Of a stretch of 64,000 nt of DNA, positions 34,778 to 44,819 are shown piece after piece. This stretch comes from Pseudomonas sediminis. Its GTDB lineage: Bacteria; Pseudomonadota; Gammaproteobacteria; Pseudomonadales; Pseudomonadaceae. The stretch covers positions 310,001-374,000 of the forward strand of contig NZ_CP154631.1 of assembly GCF_039555755.1 (NCBI RefSeq), written 5' to 3'. How positions within the stretch are numbered: the first letter of the stretch is position 1; the number at the start of each line of letters is the position of its first letter. The translations under genes and the position numbers were made by a program. Below the pieces are notes generated by a model that ran no database searches, was not told where the DNA came from, and saw only the letters and a program-made list of their open reading frames with translations.

Positions 34778-34802
34778 GTAGCCCGGATGCAATCCGGGCT
34801 AC
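34778..34802. repeat. Perfect palindrome with GTAGCCCGGAT arms
   Basis: GTAGCCCGGAT and ATCCGGGCTAC flank a three-base loop, immediately after the stop of the LOG-like gene. This sequence is widely dispersed in several pseudomonads (from memory) and may also act as that gene's mRNA 3' hairpin. Confidence 0.75.
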
Positions 34803-34814
34803 GTGTTTGCCTCC

Positions 34815-34838
34815 CCCTCTCCCACTTGCAGGAGAGGG
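34815..34838. repeat. Hairpin CCCTCTCC / GGAGAGGG
   Basis: An 8-bp perfect stem with an eight-base loop lies 13 bases after the preceding palindrome, in the spacer between the convergent LOG-like and nadA genes. No T tract follows in either direction, so it is more likely a repeat element than a terminator. Confidence 0.45.
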
Positions 34839-34919
34839 AGCAGACCGTGCAAGGACAAGGCAAGTCGCTTGCCTAAGCAGGCGCTACAGCGTGTGAGTTG
34901 AAGCTGGTCGCTGCTCCTC

Positions 34920-35978
34920 TCAGGCGTTACCCGCGACCTTCATTCGCGCAGCCTGGGTGAAATCCAGCATACGCTTGAGCGGTTTGATCGCCTTGGGGAT
35001 CAGTGCCGGATCAACATGAATCTCGCCAGACCCCTGACGCAAGCCGGTCAGCACGCGCTCCAGCGTATTCATCGCCATCCACGGGCAGTGCGCGCAGCTG
35101 CGGCAGGCGGCACCATTACCGGCAGTGGGCGCCTCGATAAAGGTCTTGTCCGGGCACAGCTGCTGCATCTTGTAGAAGATGCCGCGGTCGGTGGCGACGA
35201 TGAAGGTCGAGTTGGGCAGGGTCTGCGCCGCCTTGATCAACTGGCTGGTGGAACCCACGGCATCGGCCAGCTCCACCACGTTCTGCGGCGACTCCGGGTG
35301 CACCAGAATGGCGGCGTCCGGGTACAGGGCTTTCATGTCCAACAGCTGCTTGGACTTGAACTCCTCGTGCACGATGCAGGCGCCGTCCCACAGCAGCATG
35401 TCGGCGCCGGTCTCGCGCTGGATGTAGTTGCCCAGATGCTTGTCTGGCGCCCAGATGATGGTCTCACCGTTGTCCATCAGACTCTCGACGATCTCCAACG
35501 CGCAGCTGGAGGTCACCACCCAGTCGGCGCGCGCCTTCACGGCGGCCGAGGTGTTGGCGTAAACCACCACGGTGCGCTCCGGGTGCTGGTCGCAGAAGGC
35601 CGAGAACTCATCCACCGGGCAGCCCAGGTCGAGCGAACAGGTCGCCTCCAGGGTCGGCATCAGCACGCGCTTTTCCGGGTTGAGGATCTTCGCCGTCTCA
35701 CCCATGAACTTGACCCCGGCTACCACCACAGTCTGTGCCGGATGCTGATTGCCGAAGCGAGCCATTTCCAGGGAGTCGGAAACGCAGCCACCGATTTCCT
35801 CAGCCAGCGCCTGGATGACCGGATCGCAGTAATAGTGCGCTACCAGCACCGCATTCTGCTTCTTCAGCTCGGCGGCGATTTCACGGCGATAGAAAGCTTC
35901 CTCCTCGACAGTCAGCGGTTTGGGCTGCTTTGCATCGAGGTGGGCCTGGACCAGAAGGCGTTCGGAAATTTGCGTCAT
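34920..35978 (-). CDS. nadA: Quinolinate synthase
   Basis: NadA condenses iminoaspartate with dihydroxyacetone phosphate to quinolinate in NAD biosynthesis, using a [4Fe-4S] cluster. The 352-residue protein has [19 protein letters not shown] at the start of the fold, [20 protein letters not shown], and the cluster cysteines in [20 protein letters not shown] and C-terminal [13 protein letters not shown]. The start MTQISERLL is chosen to give the family length; the frame stays open well upstream but runs through the tRNA-Lys gene. It is the only gene between the tRNA-Lys terminator and the palindromes downstream. Confidence 0.96.
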   Translation of the reverse strand: MTQISERLLVQAHLDAKQPKPLTVEEEAFYRREIAAELKKQNAVLVAHYYCDPVIQALAEEIGGCVSDSLEMARFGNQHPAQTVVVAGVKFMGETAKILNPEKRVLMPTLEATCSLDLGCPVDEFSAFCDQHPERTVVVYANTSAAVKARADWVVTSSCALEIVESLMDNGETIIWAPDKHLGNYIQRETGADMLLWDGACIVHEEFKSKQLLDMKALYPDAAILVHPESPQNVVELADAVGSTSQLIKAAQTLPNSTFIVATDRGIFYKMQQLCPDKTFIEAPTAGNGAACRSCAHCPWMAMNTLERVLTGLRQGSGEIHVDPALIPKAIKPLKRMLDFTQAARMKVAGNA

Positions 35979-36083
35979 ATCATCGAACCTGCGGCGCTCT
36001 TGAGCGAGCTGCGAGTATACCCCCTGGCTGCCCATCGCCACAGGCAGGGCAACATCGGCAAGAGGGCTTTTCCGAGAGCAAAA

Positions 36084-36109
36084 AAAAGCCAGTCTTGCGA
36101 CTGGCTTTT
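36084..36109 (-). terminator. Terminator following tRNA-Lys
   Basis: AAAAGCCAGT and ACTGGCTTTT form a perfect 10-bp stem; the minus strand then has an uninterrupted T run. It lies seven bases past the encoded CCA of tRNA-Lys and separates it from nadA. Confidence 0.88.
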
Positions 36110-36115
36110 GCGATC

Positions 36116-36191
36116 TGGTGGGTCGTGTAGGATTCGAACCTACGACCAATTGGTTAAAAGCCAACTGCTCTACCAACTGAGCTAACGACCC
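36116..36191 (-). tRNA. tRNA-Lys (anticodon TTT)
   Basis: The minus-strand 76-mer has acceptor GGGTCGT pairing with ACGACCC, anticodon loop CTTTTAA (TTT), T arm CGTAGGTTCGAATCCTACA, discriminator A and encoded CCA. The gene lies downstream of queC on the same strand. In P. aeruginosa the tRNA-Lys gene in this position is an integration site for genomic islands; no island is present here. Confidence 0.96.
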
Positions 36192-36249
36192 AACGCGAGG
36201 CGCATGATACTGATTTGGTTCAGGAAATCAACACTTCGCGAAAACTTTT

Positions 36250-36924
36250 TCACACATAGCGCGTAGCGTCAGGCACCCCGGCTGCGGTGAAACCGGCTGC
36301 ACGCAGGCGACAGCTGTCGCACTTGCCACAGGCGCGGCCGTCATCATCGGCCTGGTAGCAAGATACCGTGAGTGCGTAATCCACGCCCAGGCGCATACCG
36401 GCCTGGATGATCTCGCCCTTGCTCATCTGCTGCAGCGGTGCGCGAATGACAAAGCCCTGCCCCTCCACACCCGCCTTGGTTGCCAGGTTGGCCATACGCT
36501 CGAAGGCGTCGACGAACTCGGAGCGGCAATCCGGGTAGCCCGAGTAATCCACCGCGTTGACGCCAATGAAGATATCGCGCGCCTCGAGCACCTCGGCCCA
36601 GCCCAACGCCAGCGCCAGGAACACCGTATTGCGTGCCGGCACGTAGGTGGCGGGAATACCTTCAGAGGGCGATTCGGGCACGGCAATGCTGCTATCGGTC
36701 AATGCCGAACCGCCGATGCCGTTGAGGTTCAGGCCGATCACCTTGTGCTCGACCACTCCCAGCTGCCGCGCCACACGCTCGGCTGCCTGCAACTCGGCTC
36801 GATGGCGCTGCCCGTAATCGAAACTCATGCTGTAGCAGCTGTAGCCTTCGGCCTTGGCCATGGCGACCACGGTGGCCGAGTCCAGGCCACCGGAAAGGAG
36901 GATGACCGCTTTCTTCTCGTTCAT
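36250..36924 (-). CDS. queC: 7-cyano-7-deazaguanine synthase
   Basis: QueC makes preQ0 from 7-carboxy-7-deazaguanine with ATP and ammonia, in queuosine biosynthesis. The 224-residue protein has the PP-loop [20 protein letters not shown] at the N-terminus, the conserved [43 protein letters not shown] and a zinc site of four cysteines ([18 protein letters not shown]). It begins two bases after queE, so the two are co-transcribed. Confidence 0.96.
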   Translation of the reverse strand: MNEKKAVILLSGGLDSATVVAMAKAEGYSCYSMSFDYGQRHRAELQAAERVARQLGVVEHKVIGLNLNGIGGSALTDSSIAVPESPSEGIPATYVPARNTVFLALALGWAEVLEARDIFIGVNAVDYSGYPDCRSEFVDAFERMANLATKAGVEGQGFVIRAPLQQMSKGEIIQAGMRLGVDYALTVSCYQADDDGRACGKCDSCRLRAAGFTAAGVPDATRYV

Positions 36925-36926
36925 AT

Positions 36927-37574
36927 TCAGTGTCCCGGCTCGTCGTTCCAGAGAATCTTGTGCAGTTGCAGTTGCAGGCGTACTGGCAGGTTATCGGTCA
37001 CGATCCAGTCGGCTAGCGCACGTGCATCGACCTGTTTGTGACTGGGCGAGAGCAGCACCTCGCCGGCACGCGCGGCCAGGTCATACTCGATCAGTTTGGA
37101 TGCTGCCCAGTCGTAGTCTTCACGCGAGCAGATGACGAACTTGACCTGGTCATTACGAGTCAGCCACTGGACATTCTCGTAGCGATTGCGCTGCACTTCG
37201 GCAGAGCCCGGGGTCTTCAGGTCGAGCACCTTGCTGACGCGCGGATCGACTGCCGATACATCGAGCGCGCCACTGGTTTCCAGTGATACCTCGTAACCGG
37301 CATTGCACAGATGCGTGAGCAAGGGGATGCAGTTCGGCTGGGCCAGCGGCTCGCCGCCGGTTACGCACACGTAGCGCGGCCGATAGGCAGCCACTTGGTC
37401 GAGGATACTGTCCAGGGTGACGACCTCGCCGCCACTGAAGGCGTAGGCGGTATCACAGTACTGACAGCGCAGGGGACAGCCGGTCAGGCGCACGAATACC
37501 GTCGGCAAGCCGGCGGTACGCGTTTCCCCCTGCAACGAGTAGAAAATCTCGGTGATGCGCAGGGTTTCTTGCAT
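36927..37574 (-). CDS. queE: 7-carboxy-7-deazaguanine synthase
   Basis: QueE is a radical-SAM enzyme that ring-contracts 6-carboxytetrahydropterin to 7-carboxy-7-deazaguanine. The 215-residue protein has [20 protein letters not shown], the cluster motif [15 protein letters not shown] (C-x3-C-x2-C), [20 protein letters not shown] and the substrate-site [10 protein letters not shown]. The ATG at 37574 fits the family start; a longer upstream reading has no similarity. The gene is preceded by the cpoB terminator, so queE-queC is its own transcript. Confidence 0.95.
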   Translation of the reverse strand: MQETLRITEIFYSLQGETRTAGLPTVFVRLTGCPLRCQYCDTAYAFSGGEVVTLDSILDQVAAYRPRYVCVTGGEPLAQPNCIPLLTHLCNAGYEVSLETSGALDVSAVDPRVSKVLDLKTPGSAEVQRNRYENVQWLTRNDQVKFVICSREDYDWAASKLIEYDLAARAGEVLLSPSHKQVDARALADWIVTDNLPVRLQLQLHKILWNDEPGH

Positions 37575-37744
37575 GGTAGCCACGGGCGTGATGACGAAAC
37601 AGGCCATCCGCCTCCGTTGCGTGAAAGACAGGAACGCCGGCGTCGGCCGACATTCGACAAGGCATGGCGACAAGGACATCAGCCGAGCTGAAACCCCGCC
37701 TCGCATGCGAGCGCGCATTCTAATGGATCACGCGAAGCCAGATA

Positions 37745-37772
37745 AGAAAAACCCGCGACGGGCGCGGGTTTA
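37745..37772 (-). terminator. Terminator of the tol-pal-cpoB transcript
   Basis: AAACCCGCG and CGCGGGTTT form a stem with a five-base loop; the minus strand continues TTCTTATC. It lies 17 bases past the cpoB stop. Confidence 0.85.
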
Positions 37773-37788
37773 TTCATCGAGTGTCGAT

Positions 37789-38598
37789 CTACAGCCGTTG
37801 CAGGTCGCGCTGAGCCAGCTGGGCGGCCGAGCTACCCGGGTACTGCGCGATGACTTGCTGAAGAATGCCACGAGCCTTGTCGTTGTGACCCAGGCGACGT
37901 TCGACATCGGCCAGCTTGAACAGTGAATCTGGCACCTTGGCGTGACTCGGATAAGCCTGGCTGACCTTGGCAAAGGCTTGACCGGCTGCCTGCAAGTCAC
38001 CCTTGGCCAGATTCACCTCACCCAACCAATACTGGGCGTTACCCGCATATTGGCTGCTGGGATAACGGTTGAGAAAGGCGGTGAACGCCTGCGACGCCTT
38101 GTCGAAATCCTTGGCCTTGATCAGGTCGAAGGCGGCGTCGTAATAGAGTTTTTCCTTGGCCGGATCACCCGGCTCGGCGCCGGCCTGCTGCTGTGCGGCA
38201 GGTGGCGTCGGGGTGCCATTGGCGTTTACCGCGCCATCGGCTGAATTCTGTGCGGGAGCTCCACCGGCAGCACCGGAAGAAATGCGTTGATCCAGATCCT
38301 GGTAACGCTCCAGGCCTTCCTGCTTGAGGCGCTGGATTTCATTCTGCTGCTCTTCGACCATGCCCCGCAGTTGAGCAATTTCCTGCTGCATCTGCTCGAG
38401 TTGGTTGAACAGCATACCCTGCGCAGAAGCGGGTGCTTGCGCACCCGCTCCGGCAGAGGAGCCGGCCGTACCATAACCCGCCGGTGGATAGCTGCTGCCC
38501 TGTTGCATGGAGCTGCTTTCCAGTACGGGAACCTCCGCCATCGCCGCGAGCGGCAAGGCGAGTGTCAGAAGGGTCAGGATACGGCGGCAATCTCGCAT
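37789..38598 (-). CDS. cpoB: Cell division coordinator CpoB
   Basis: CpoB (YbgF) is a periplasmic protein that couples Tol-Pal constriction to peptidoglycan synthesis by PBP1B. The 269-residue protein has a signal peptide (RRILTLLTLALPLAAMA-EVP), a coiled-coil trimerisation segment (about 62-108, QLEQMQQEIAQLRGMVEEQQ), a low-complexity alanine/proline linker and a C-terminal TPR domain (about 148-269: YYDAAFDLIKAKDFDKASQA, YPSSQYAGNAQYWLGEVNLA). It ends the tolQ-R-A-B-pal-cpoB operon and starts six bases after pal. Confidence 0.95.
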   Translation of the reverse strand: MRDCRRILTLLTLALPLAAMAEVPVLESSSMQQGSSYPPAGYGTAGSSAGAGAQAPASAQGMLFNQLEQMQQEIAQLRGMVEEQQNEIQRLKQEGLERYQDLDQRISSGAAGGAPAQNSADGAVNANGTPTPPAAQQQAGAEPGDPAKEKLYYDAAFDLIKAKDFDKASQAFTAFLNRYPSSQYAGNAQYWLGEVNLAKGDLQAAGQAFAKVSQAYPSHAKVPDSLFKLADVERRLGHNDKARGILQQVIAQYPGSSAAQLAQRDLQRL

Positions 38599-38604
38599 GG
38601 CAGC

Positions 38605-39102
38605 TTACTTACGCAGCTCTACGCGACGGTTCTGAGCCCAGGACTGCTCGTCGTTGCCAGTGGCAACCGGACGCTCTTCGCCGTAGGAAACCAGTTCCAG
38701 CTGAGCCGGGGAAACGCCCTGCAGAACCAGGTAGCGTTGAACGGCCTTGGCACGACGCTCGCCCAGAGCCATGTTGTACTCACGGGTACCGCGCTCGTCA
38801 GCGTGGCCTTCCAGAACGACGCGAGCGCCGTTGCCTTTCAGGTCCTTGGCGTGTACGTCCAGAGCGCGCATGGCTTCGGCTTTCAGGTCGGAGCTGTCGT
38901 ACTCGAAGTAGAAGGTGGTGATAGCGCGCAGAGCAGCTTCTTCGCTCAGGCTGCCATCAACAGCGCCAGTGTTGGCACCGTAGCCAGCGTTCGGGTCAAC
39001 AGCACCTTCGCCAGCAGCGTCGCCGCCTTTGGAGGAGCAACCTACAGCAACGGCGAGAGCCAGGGACAGTGCAGCGAACTTACCGAATTTCAGCATTTCC
39101 AT
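38605..39102 (-). CDS. pal: Peptidoglycan-associated lipoprotein (Pal/OprL)
   Basis: Pal anchors the outer membrane to peptidoglycan and binds TolB. The 165-residue precursor has a lipobox at AVAVGC-SSK and an OmpA-like domain from about residue 65 ([20 protein letters not shown]), with peptidoglycan-binding residues in [20 protein letters not shown] and [15 protein letters not shown]. Two adjacent ATGs occur; the second (39102) gives the [12 protein letters not shown] start seen in P. aeruginosa OprL and better spacing from AGGAG. Here the aspartate-binding threonine of many Pal proteins (GHTDERG) is alanine (GHADERG), a common variant. Confidence 0.96.
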   Translation of the reverse strand: MEMLKFGKFAALSLALAVAVGCSSKGGDAAGEGAVDPNAGYGANTGAVDGSLSEEAALRAITTFYFEYDSSDLKAEAMRALDVHAKDLKGNGARVVLEGHADERGTREYNMALGERRAKAVQRYLVLQGVSPAQLELVSYGEERPVATGNDEQSWAQNRRVELRK

Positions 39103-39156
39103 CATATAACTCCTAATGAACCCCAGTTGTGTTAAGCAAAAAGGTGTAGCGCCGCA

Positions 39157-40458
39157 TCAGTTCAGGTAAGGGGACCAAGAAGGCTCTCGAACTTCGCCTT
39201 GAGCGGTAGGAAGAGGGAGCCTCACGCGTCCATTGGTGGACGCCAACATCAAGACTCCCCGGCCCTGCTGGCGGGTGGCGTAGATTAGCATGGTGCCATT
39301 GGGCGCAACAGTGGGCGACTCATCCAAACTTGTGTCTGAAAGTATGCGCAAACGGTTGGTTTCCAGGTCCTGTGCAGCCACTTTGAACACGGTGAAGCCG
39401 TCCTGACGATGAATCATCACCAGGGTCTTCTCATCAGCCGACAATTTCGGGTTGGCGTTGTAGTTACCGACGAAGGTCACACGCTCCACTGCCCCGCTAT
39501 TGATATTGGTCTTGTAGATCTGCGGACGACCCGCACGATCCGAAGTGAAGTACAGCGTCTGACCGTCCTTGCCCCAGAAGGGTTCGGTATCAATGGCGTA
39601 ATGGTTGGTAATGCGGCGCATCTGCCGGCTGCCCATGTCCATCACATAGATTTCCGGGTTGCCATCGCGAGACAGCACGAAGGCTAGGCGGTTGCCGTCT
39701 GGCGACCAGGCCGGTGCACCGTTGAGGCCTTCGAAGTTGGTGATCTGCTCACGACGACCGGTGTCGATGTGCTGCACGAAGATGCGCGGGCGACGCTGCT
39801 CGAACGAGACGTAAGCGATACGGCGGCCATCCGGTGCGAACGACGGCGACAGGATCGGCTCACGCGATTGCAGCAGGGTTACCGCACGGGCACCGTCGTA
39901 GTCGGAACGCTGCAGGGTGTAACGGGTGTTGTTGGTGCCCATGCGCTCGGCAGTGACGTACAGCAGGCGCGTGGAAAACGCCCCCTTGACGCCGGTGAGC
40001 TTCTCGAACGACTGGTCGGCGATATGGTGAGCCATGTCGCGCATCTGATCGGTACCACCACCGACATTTCCGGTCATGATCTGCTGCTCGGTGTTGACGT
40101 TGAACAGCGCGTACTGCACCTGCAGCCGACCACCATTGGGCACGATGTTGCCGACCAGCACGTACTGGGCGCCCAGTGCCTTCCAGTCGCGGTACATGAC
40201 CTCGCTGGCCTGGGCTGGCAGGCTGATCATGTTCTGCCGAGGGATCGGCTCGAAATAGCCGGAGTTGCGCAGGTCGTTACCGATGATCTGCGACATGTCT
40301 TCAGGCAGTACCGAACCACCTTGCCAGCCGAACGGCACCACGGCGATGGGGATCGCACGATCAGCCCCACTCGTCACCAAAATATTTTTTTCTTCTGCCC
40401 ATGCACTTAATGAAATGCAAGTGATCAGCAAGAAAAGTATTTGCGAGAGCTTTTTCAC
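39157..40458 (-). CDS. tolB: Tol-Pal system protein TolB
   Basis: TolB is a periplasmic protein that cycles between Pal and TolA. The 433-residue precursor has a signal peptide ([22 protein letters not shown]), an N-terminal domain ([37 protein letters not shown]) and a six-bladed beta-propeller from about residue 170, with repeats such as [35 protein letters not shown] and [14 protein letters not shown]. The start is GTG at 40458-40456, overlapping the tolA stop as GTGA. Confidence 0.96.
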   Translation of the reverse strand: MKKLSQILFLLITCISLSAWAEEKNILVTSGADRAIPIAVVPFGWQGGSVLPEDMSQIIGNDLRNSGYFEPIPRQNMISLPAQASEVMYRDWKALGAQYVLVGNIVPNGGRLQVQYALFNVNTEQQIMTGNVGGGTDQMRDMAHHIADQSFEKLTGVKGAFSTRLLYVTAERMGTNNTRYTLQRSDYDGARAVTLLQSREPILSPSFAPDGRRIAYVSFEQRRPRIFVQHIDTGRREQITNFEGLNGAPAWSPDGNRLAFVLSRDGNPEIYVMDMGSRQMRRITNHYAIDTEPFWGKDGQTLYFTSDRAGRPQIYKTNINSGAVERVTFVGNYNANPKLSADEKTLVMIHRQDGFTVFKVAAQDLETNRLRILSDTSLDESPTVAPNGTMLIYATRQQGRGVLMLASTNGRVRLPLPTAQGEVREPSWSPYLN

Positions 40459-41444
40459 AGCGACAGATCCTCGGGTGTGAACGTCATTTTGAATGAGCGA
40501 TAAGGCGCAAAGTCAGCAGCCGGAATTCCCCTCATCTCAGGAATACGGCCCACGGCACGCACCGCTGAGATAGCTGAACTATCAAATGCGCTGTCTCCAC
40601 TGGATCGAGACACGGATGCATTAGTGATAGTCCCATCCGGTAGCATATTTATCTGGACAACGACACTCATGCCATTACGCGCCGAAGGCGGACGACTCCA
40701 GCTTTCAGAAACCAAACGCCGAATCAAATCGTCATAGCTACCGGCGACTTGATCACCATGCGTATCGGCAATTGTTTGCTGCCTCTCTACGTTGTCCGAC
40801 AGCAAATCGGCCAGCGCCGCAGCCTTCTGATCCTCGGCCGCCTTGCGCCGGGCCTCTTCGGCCTTGCGCTTGGCATCCTCGGCAGCCTTCTTCTTAGCAG
40901 CTTCGGCAGCAGCCTTTTTCTTCGCCTCTTCCGCCGCTTTCTTTTTCGCGTCCTCGGCAGCCTTCTTCTTGGCGTCCTCTGCGGCTTTCTTCTTCGCCTC
41001 TTCCTCGGCGCGCTTCTTGGCGATATCGGCCTGGCGTTTCTGCTCGGCGGCCTTATCGGCCTCGGCTTTCTTCGCCGCCTCGGCCTTTCGAGCTTCTTCG
41101 GCCTGCTTTTGTTCCTCGGCTTTCTTGGCTGCGGCTACCTTCTGCGCTTCGGCCTGGGCCTGCTTCTGCTCTTCGGCTTTCTTCTGTTCCAGCCTTTCGG
41201 TCTCGAACTGCGGCGCCGAGGTCTTCTGCGCTTCGCCTGCAACCTTCTGCGTGGTCTGCGTGGTGGCCTGGCTCTGCGACTGCAACTGATACAGCGTAGC
41301 CTGCACCACTGGGCGCGCCGGTGGCAGCTCCGGGGTGAAGGCGAAGCTGACGAACAGCATGGCGAACATCAGGACATGCAGACCCACCGCCCAAACCACG
41401 GGCCAGAAGTAGCTTTCCGATTGCGAACGCTCGGTTTGCTGCAT
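40455..41444 (-). CDS. tolA: Cell envelope integrity protein TolA
   Basis: TolA spans the periplasm and transmits force from TolQR to TolB/Pal. The 329-residue protein has one membrane helix (about 13-33, [20 protein letters not shown]), a very long alanine/lysine/glutamate helical domain (about 80-215) built of imperfect repeats such as [20 protein letters not shown], and the C-terminal domain (about 230-329, [40 protein letters not shown]) that contacts TolB. The start overlaps the tolR stop by one base (TGATG), and the stop overlaps tolB by four. Confidence 0.95.
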   Translation of the reverse strand: MQQTERSQSESYFWPVVWAVGLHVLMFAMLFVSFAFTPELPPARPVVQATLYQLQSQSQATTQTTQKVAGEAQKTSAPQFETERLEQKKAEEQKQAQAEAQKVAAAKKAEEQKQAEEARKAEAAKKAEADKAAEQKRQADIAKKRAEEEAKKKAAEDAKKKAAEDAKKKAAEEAKKKAAAEAAKKKAAEDAKRKAEEARRKAAEDQKAAALADLLSDNVERQQTIADTHGDQVAGSYDDLIRRLVSESWSRPPSARNGMSVVVQINMLPDGTITNASVSRSSGDSAFDSSAISAVRAVGRIPEMRGIPAADFAPYRSFKMTFTPEDLSL

Positions 41445-41896
41445 CAGGGAGCCTCGGTAATCAGTCCGACGTTGCCCACGTCGGCCTGCTGCAGACCGCC
41501 CATGGCCGACATCACGGTGCCGTAATCGACCGTGCGATCACCACGCACGAATACCTGCACCTGCTTACCCTGACGACGGTTCTCGGCAATGATCGCCGAC
41601 ACAGCCTGAGTCATCTGCTCGAGGGTCGAGGCACGCTCCTGCTCGGTATCGACGTCGACCTCGCTACCCATGTTCCAGTAGTAGGTCTTGTCAGCCTTGA
41701 TGGAAATGGTCAGCACCTGGGCGTCGTTGTCCTGCGGCAGCGCTTCACTGCTGACCTTGGGCAGATCGACCTTGACGCCCTGATTGAGCATCGGCGCGGT
41801 GACCATGAAGATGACCAGCAGTACCAACATCACGTCGATGTAGGGCACCACGTTCATCTCGGCGACCGGTTTGCGTCTGTTGCGAATTCTCGCCAT
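41444..41896 (-). CDS. tolR: TolR proton-channel subunit
   Basis: TolR with TolQ forms the proton-driven motor of the Tol-Pal machine. The 150-residue protein has a single membrane helix (NVVPYIDVMLVLLVIFMVTA) with the essential aspartate in YIDVMLVLL, followed by the periplasmic domain ending VMSAMGGLQQADVGNVGLIT. It is of the ExbD/TolR family; the genes around it make TolR rather than ExbD certain. Confidence 0.96.
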   Translation of the reverse strand: MARIRNRRKPVAEMNVVPYIDVMLVLLVIFMVTAPMLNQGVKVDLPKVSSEALPQDNDAQVLTISIKADKTYYWNMGSEVDVDTEQERASTLEQMTQAVSAIIAENRRQGKQVQVFVRGDRTVDYGTVMSAMGGLQQADVGNVGLITEAP

Positions 41897-41923
41897 GGTT
41901 AAAACCTGTCCTCTTCGCTCGCC

Positions 41924-42619
41924 TTAGTCTTCCGAGGTGTGCACTTTACGGTGCAGGATGGCCTGGAACTCGTCGGCGAAGGTGTAGTAACGGCCGATCA
42001 GCATTTCGCTGCGGGCAGAGAAGCGGTTGTAGGCGATGACCGCCGGGATTGCTGCGAACAGGCCGATGGCGGTAGCGATCAGCGCTTCTGCAATGCCCGG
42101 CGCCACGGTAGCCAGAGTGGCTTGCTGCACCTGAGCCAGACCGCGGAAGGAGTTCATGATGCCCCATACGGTGCCGAACAGGCCGATATAAGGGCTGGTG
42201 GAACCGACGGTTGCCAGGAACGGCAGAGCGGTCTCCAATTTTTCCTCTTCACGGGAGATGGCCACACGCATGGCGCGCGCCACACCGTCCATCACCGCAT
42301 CCGGGTCGACGCCCTGCTGCTGACGCAGACGGGAGAACTCCTTGAAGCCGGCACGGAAGATCTGCTCCAGACCGGAATCCGGGTCCGGGTTGCTGCCCGC
42401 CTGGCGGTACAGTTTGGACAGGTCGATGCCGGACCAGAAGCGGTCCTCGAAATTGTCCAGCGCACGCTTGGCGGCGCGGATGGCATTACTGCGCTGGAAG
42501 ATCATCACCCAGGAAATGACCGAGGCGGCCACCAGAGTCAGCATGACCAGCTGAACCACAAAGCTGGCGTTACTGATCAGACTCCACATCGACATATGGT
42601 CAACGGCGTTAGCTTCCAC
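41924..42619 (-). CDS. tolQ: TolQ proton-channel subunit
   Basis: TolQ is the multi-helix membrane subunit of the Tol-Pal motor. The 231-residue protein has three membrane helices (about 15-35, 135-155 and 170-195), the cytoplasmic loop ISREEEKLETALPFLATVGS and the conserved TSPYIGLFGTVWGIMNSFRG and IAEALIATAIGLFAAIPAVI. The start is GTG at 42619-42617, read from a GGAGAG site that lies across the end of ybgC two bases away, indicating coupling. Confidence 0.96.
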   Translation of the reverse strand: MEANAVDHMSMWSLISNASFVVQLVMLTLVAASVISWVMIFQRSNAIRAAKRALDNFEDRFWSGIDLSKLYRQAGSNPDPDSGLEQIFRAGFKEFSRLRQQQGVDPDAVMDGVARAMRVAISREEEKLETALPFLATVGSTSPYIGLFGTVWGIMNSFRGLAQVQQATLATVAPGIAEALIATAIGLFAAIPAVIAYNRFSARSEMLIGRYYTFADEFQAILHRKVHTSED

Positions 42620-42621
42620 GC

Positions 42622-43074
42622 TTACTCTCCTGCTGCAATTAAACCCGGCGCCTGCGTCCCGGCGAACGCGTGTCGCAGGGTTTCGGGGATAGCCCGGGGT
42701 TTCAAGTTGTCGGCGCGCACACAGGCCACCAGAAACTGCCCTTCACAGAGCAGCACATCATCCGTAGCCCGCCTGACCTGTTGACGAAAGCGCAGGCTGG
42801 CACGGTTCAATTCGATCACATCGGCGCTGATCACCAGCTCGTCATCCAGTCGCGCCGGCGCGTGATAGCGCGCCTCGGCCGAATGCACGACGAACAACAG
42901 GCCCTCACCGGCAAGCGTCGACTGGGCATAACCCAGCTCACGCAGGCGCTCGGTGCGAGCCCGCTCCATGAATTTGAGATAGTTGACGTAGTAGACGATG
43001 CCGCCTGCATCGGTGTCTTCGTAATAGACCCGGCAATGGTGGCTGAACGGCTGGACTCCGTTTTGCGCGCGCAT
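42622..43074 (-). CDS. ybgC: Tol-Pal-associated acyl-CoA thioesterase YbgC
   Basis: YbgC is a hot-dog-fold acyl-CoA thioesterase that heads the tol-pal operon. The 150-residue protein has the catalytic segment [20 protein letters not shown] with its aspartate, followed by [13 protein letters not shown], and a typical beta-sheet core. Its physiological substrate in pseudomonads is not firmly known. It is the first gene of the operon; the gap to ruvB, 53 bases, may carry a promoter. Confidence 0.94.
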   Translation of the reverse strand: MRAQNGVQPFSHHCRVYYEDTDAGGIVYYVNYLKFMERARTERLRELGYAQSTLAGEGLLFVVHSAEARYHAPARLDDELVISADVIELNRASLRFRQQVRRATDDVLLCEGQFLVACVRADNLKPRAIPETLRHAFAGTQAPGLIAAGE

Positions 43075-43127
43075 ACTCTAGTCCCCGGCCTGCTGCTTGC
43101 CAATCCGGGCTGGTAACAATTTTTTCG

Positions 43128-44180
43128 TCATTCGTCACCTGCCGCGAAAAGATCGCCAGCGACCTGCTCGCCAGCGCGCTTGGGGATGTTCAGCCCGAAG
43201 TGCAGATAGGCATGACGAGTGACCACGCGCCCGCGCGGCGTGCGCATCATGTAACCCTGTTGAATCAGATACGGTTCGAGCACGTCCTCGATGGTATGGC
43301 GCTCTTCACCTATCGCTGCCGCCAGGCTATCGAGCCCCACCGGACCGCCGTCGAATTTCTCGATCATGGCCAGCAGCAGGCGACGGTCGGAATGATCGAA
43401 ACCGCGTTCGTCTACATCCAGCAGATTCAGCGCCTGATCGGCGATCAACTGTGTGATATGGCCGTTACCGCGCACTTCCGCGAAGTCGCGCACACGGCGC
43501 AACAGACGGTTGGCGATACGCGGGGTGCCACGCGCGCGACGGGCGATCTCATAGGCGCCCTTGGCTTCGATGGGCAGGCCGAGAATCCCAGCGGAGCGCG
43601 AGACGATGGTGGCCAGATCGTCGATGCCGTAGAACTCCAGGCGCTGGACGATACCGAAGCGGTCACGTAGCGGATTGGTCAGCATGCCGGCACGAGTGGT
43701 GGCGCCAACCAGGGTGAAGGGCGGCAGATCCAGCTTGATCGAGCGGGCCGCTGGGCCTTCGCCAATCATGATGTCGAGCTGGAAATCCTCCATCGCCGGA
43801 TACAGCACTTCCTCGACCACCGGCGACAGGCGGTGAATCTCGTCGATGAACAGTACATCGCCGCTTTCCAGGTTGGTCAGCAGCGCAGCCAGATCGCCCG
43901 GGCGTTCTAGCACCGGGCCAGAGGTGCTTTTGATCGAGCTGCCCATTTCTTCAGCGATGATATTGGCCAGGGTGGTCTTGCCCAGCCCTGGCGGGCCAAA
44001 GATCAGCGTGTGGTCGAGCGCTTCGGCCCTACCCCGCGCAGCCTGAATGAACAGCGCCATCTGTTCACGCACGACGGGCTGACCGATGTAATCGGCCAGG
44101 CGCAGCGGGCGAATGGCCCGGTCCTGCTGCTCTTCGCGCTCACGTGGACTGGCGGTAATCAGGCGATCGGCTTCGATCAT
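43128..44180 (-). CDS. ruvB: Holliday-junction branch migration helicase RuvB
   Basis: RuvB is the hexameric AAA+ motor that drives branch migration of Holliday junctions with RuvA. The 350-residue protein has [18 protein letters not shown], Walker [21 protein letters not shown], Walker [12 protein letters not shown], sensor segment [20 protein letters not shown] and a winged-helix C-terminal domain ([20 protein letters not shown]). The start is ATG at 44180-44178; a TTG one codon earlier also lies in frame. It begins 13 bases after ruvA. Confidence 0.96.
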   Translation of the reverse strand: MIEADRLITASPREREEQQDRAIRPLRLADYIGQPVVREQMALFIQAARGRAEALDHTLIFGPPGLGKTTLANIIAEEMGSSIKSTSGPVLERPGDLAALLTNLESGDVLFIDEIHRLSPVVEEVLYPAMEDFQLDIMIGEGPAARSIKLDLPPFTLVGATTRAGMLTNPLRDRFGIVQRLEFYGIDDLATIVSRSAGILGLPIEAKGAYEIARRARGTPRIANRLLRRVRDFAEVRGNGHITQLIADQALNLLDVDERGFDHSDRRLLLAMIEKFDGGPVGLDSLAAAIGEERHTIEDVLEPYLIQQGYMMRTPRGRVVTRHAYLHFGLNIPKRAGEQVAGDLFAAGDE

Positions 44181-44193
44181 CAATAGGGTTCCA

Positions 44194-44799
44194 CTAAACC
44201 ATGCCGCGCAGGGCGCGTCGGATCAAATCTTCACTGCTCATGCCATCTTCCTTGACGGCAGCAACGGCTCGACTGGCTTCCTGCGGTTTGTAACCGAGGG
44301 AGATCAGGGCGCTGACGGCGTCATTCTCCGCGCTTGAGACTGCCTGAGCCAGTTGAGGTTCAACCACCAAGGGCGCAATGGACGGGATCGACTCCCAGGC
44401 CTTGAAGCGATCCTTGAGCTCGACCAGCAGACGCTCTGCAGTTTTCTTGCCGACTCCAGGTACCTTGACCAGCGCTGCGGTGTCCTGAGCCTGCACACAA
44501 CGCACCAACTCATCGACCTCCAGCCCCGACATCAATGCAAGCGCCAGCTTGGGGCCGACACCATTGAGACGAATCAGCTCGCGAAACAGCTCACGCTCGC
44601 GCTTTTCGAAGAAGCCATACAACAAGTGCGCATCTTCACGCACCACAAGGTGAGCATGCAGGGTTACCGGCTCGCCCACCGCAGGCAGACGATAAAGGGT
44701 CGTCATCGGTACTTCCAGCTCATAACCGACGCCATTCACATCCAGAAGCAAATGCGGCGGCTGCTTCTCCGCCAGGGTGCCGCGCAAACGTCCGATCAC
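44194..44799 (-). CDS. ruvA: Holliday-junction branch migration protein RuvA
   Basis: RuvA tetramers bind the four-way junction and load RuvB. The 201-residue protein begins at a GTG (44799-44797), preceded by AAGGAAACAGC, giving the family start (V/M)[10 protein letters not shown]. It shows the OB-fold domain I (about 1-65), domain II with helix-hairpin-helix motifs ([20 protein letters not shown] and [20 protein letters not shown]) and a C-terminal RuvB-binding domain ([20 protein letters not shown]). Confidence 0.95.
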   Translation of the reverse strand: MIGRLRGTLAEKQPPHLLLDVNGVGYELEVPMTTLYRLPAVGEPVTLHAHLVVREDAHLLYGFFEKRERELFRELIRLNGVGPKLALALMSGLEVDELVRCVQAQDTAALVKVPGVGKKTAERLLVELKDRFKAWESIPSIAPLVVEPQLAQAVSSAENDAVSALISLGYKPQEASRAVAAVKEDGMSSEDLIRRALRGMV

Positions 44800-44819
44800 C
44801 GCTGTTTCCTTTGATTCGA

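Noticed and set aside
36924..37788. preQ1 riboswitch upstream of queE
   Set aside because: No preQ1 aptamer-like C-rich/A-rich tail pattern was seen; only the cpoB terminator and ordinary leader sequence are present.
40850..41200. Possible tandem DNA repeat or CRISPR-like periodicity in tolA
   Set aside because: The periodicity encodes the helical Ala-Lys-Glu domain of TolA; units are imperfect with no spacers.
40749..41525. Plus-strand hydrophobic frame opposite tolA
   Set aside because: The apparent leucine-rich repeats come from the reverse complement of the TolA alanine/lysine repeat; TolA is certain from context.
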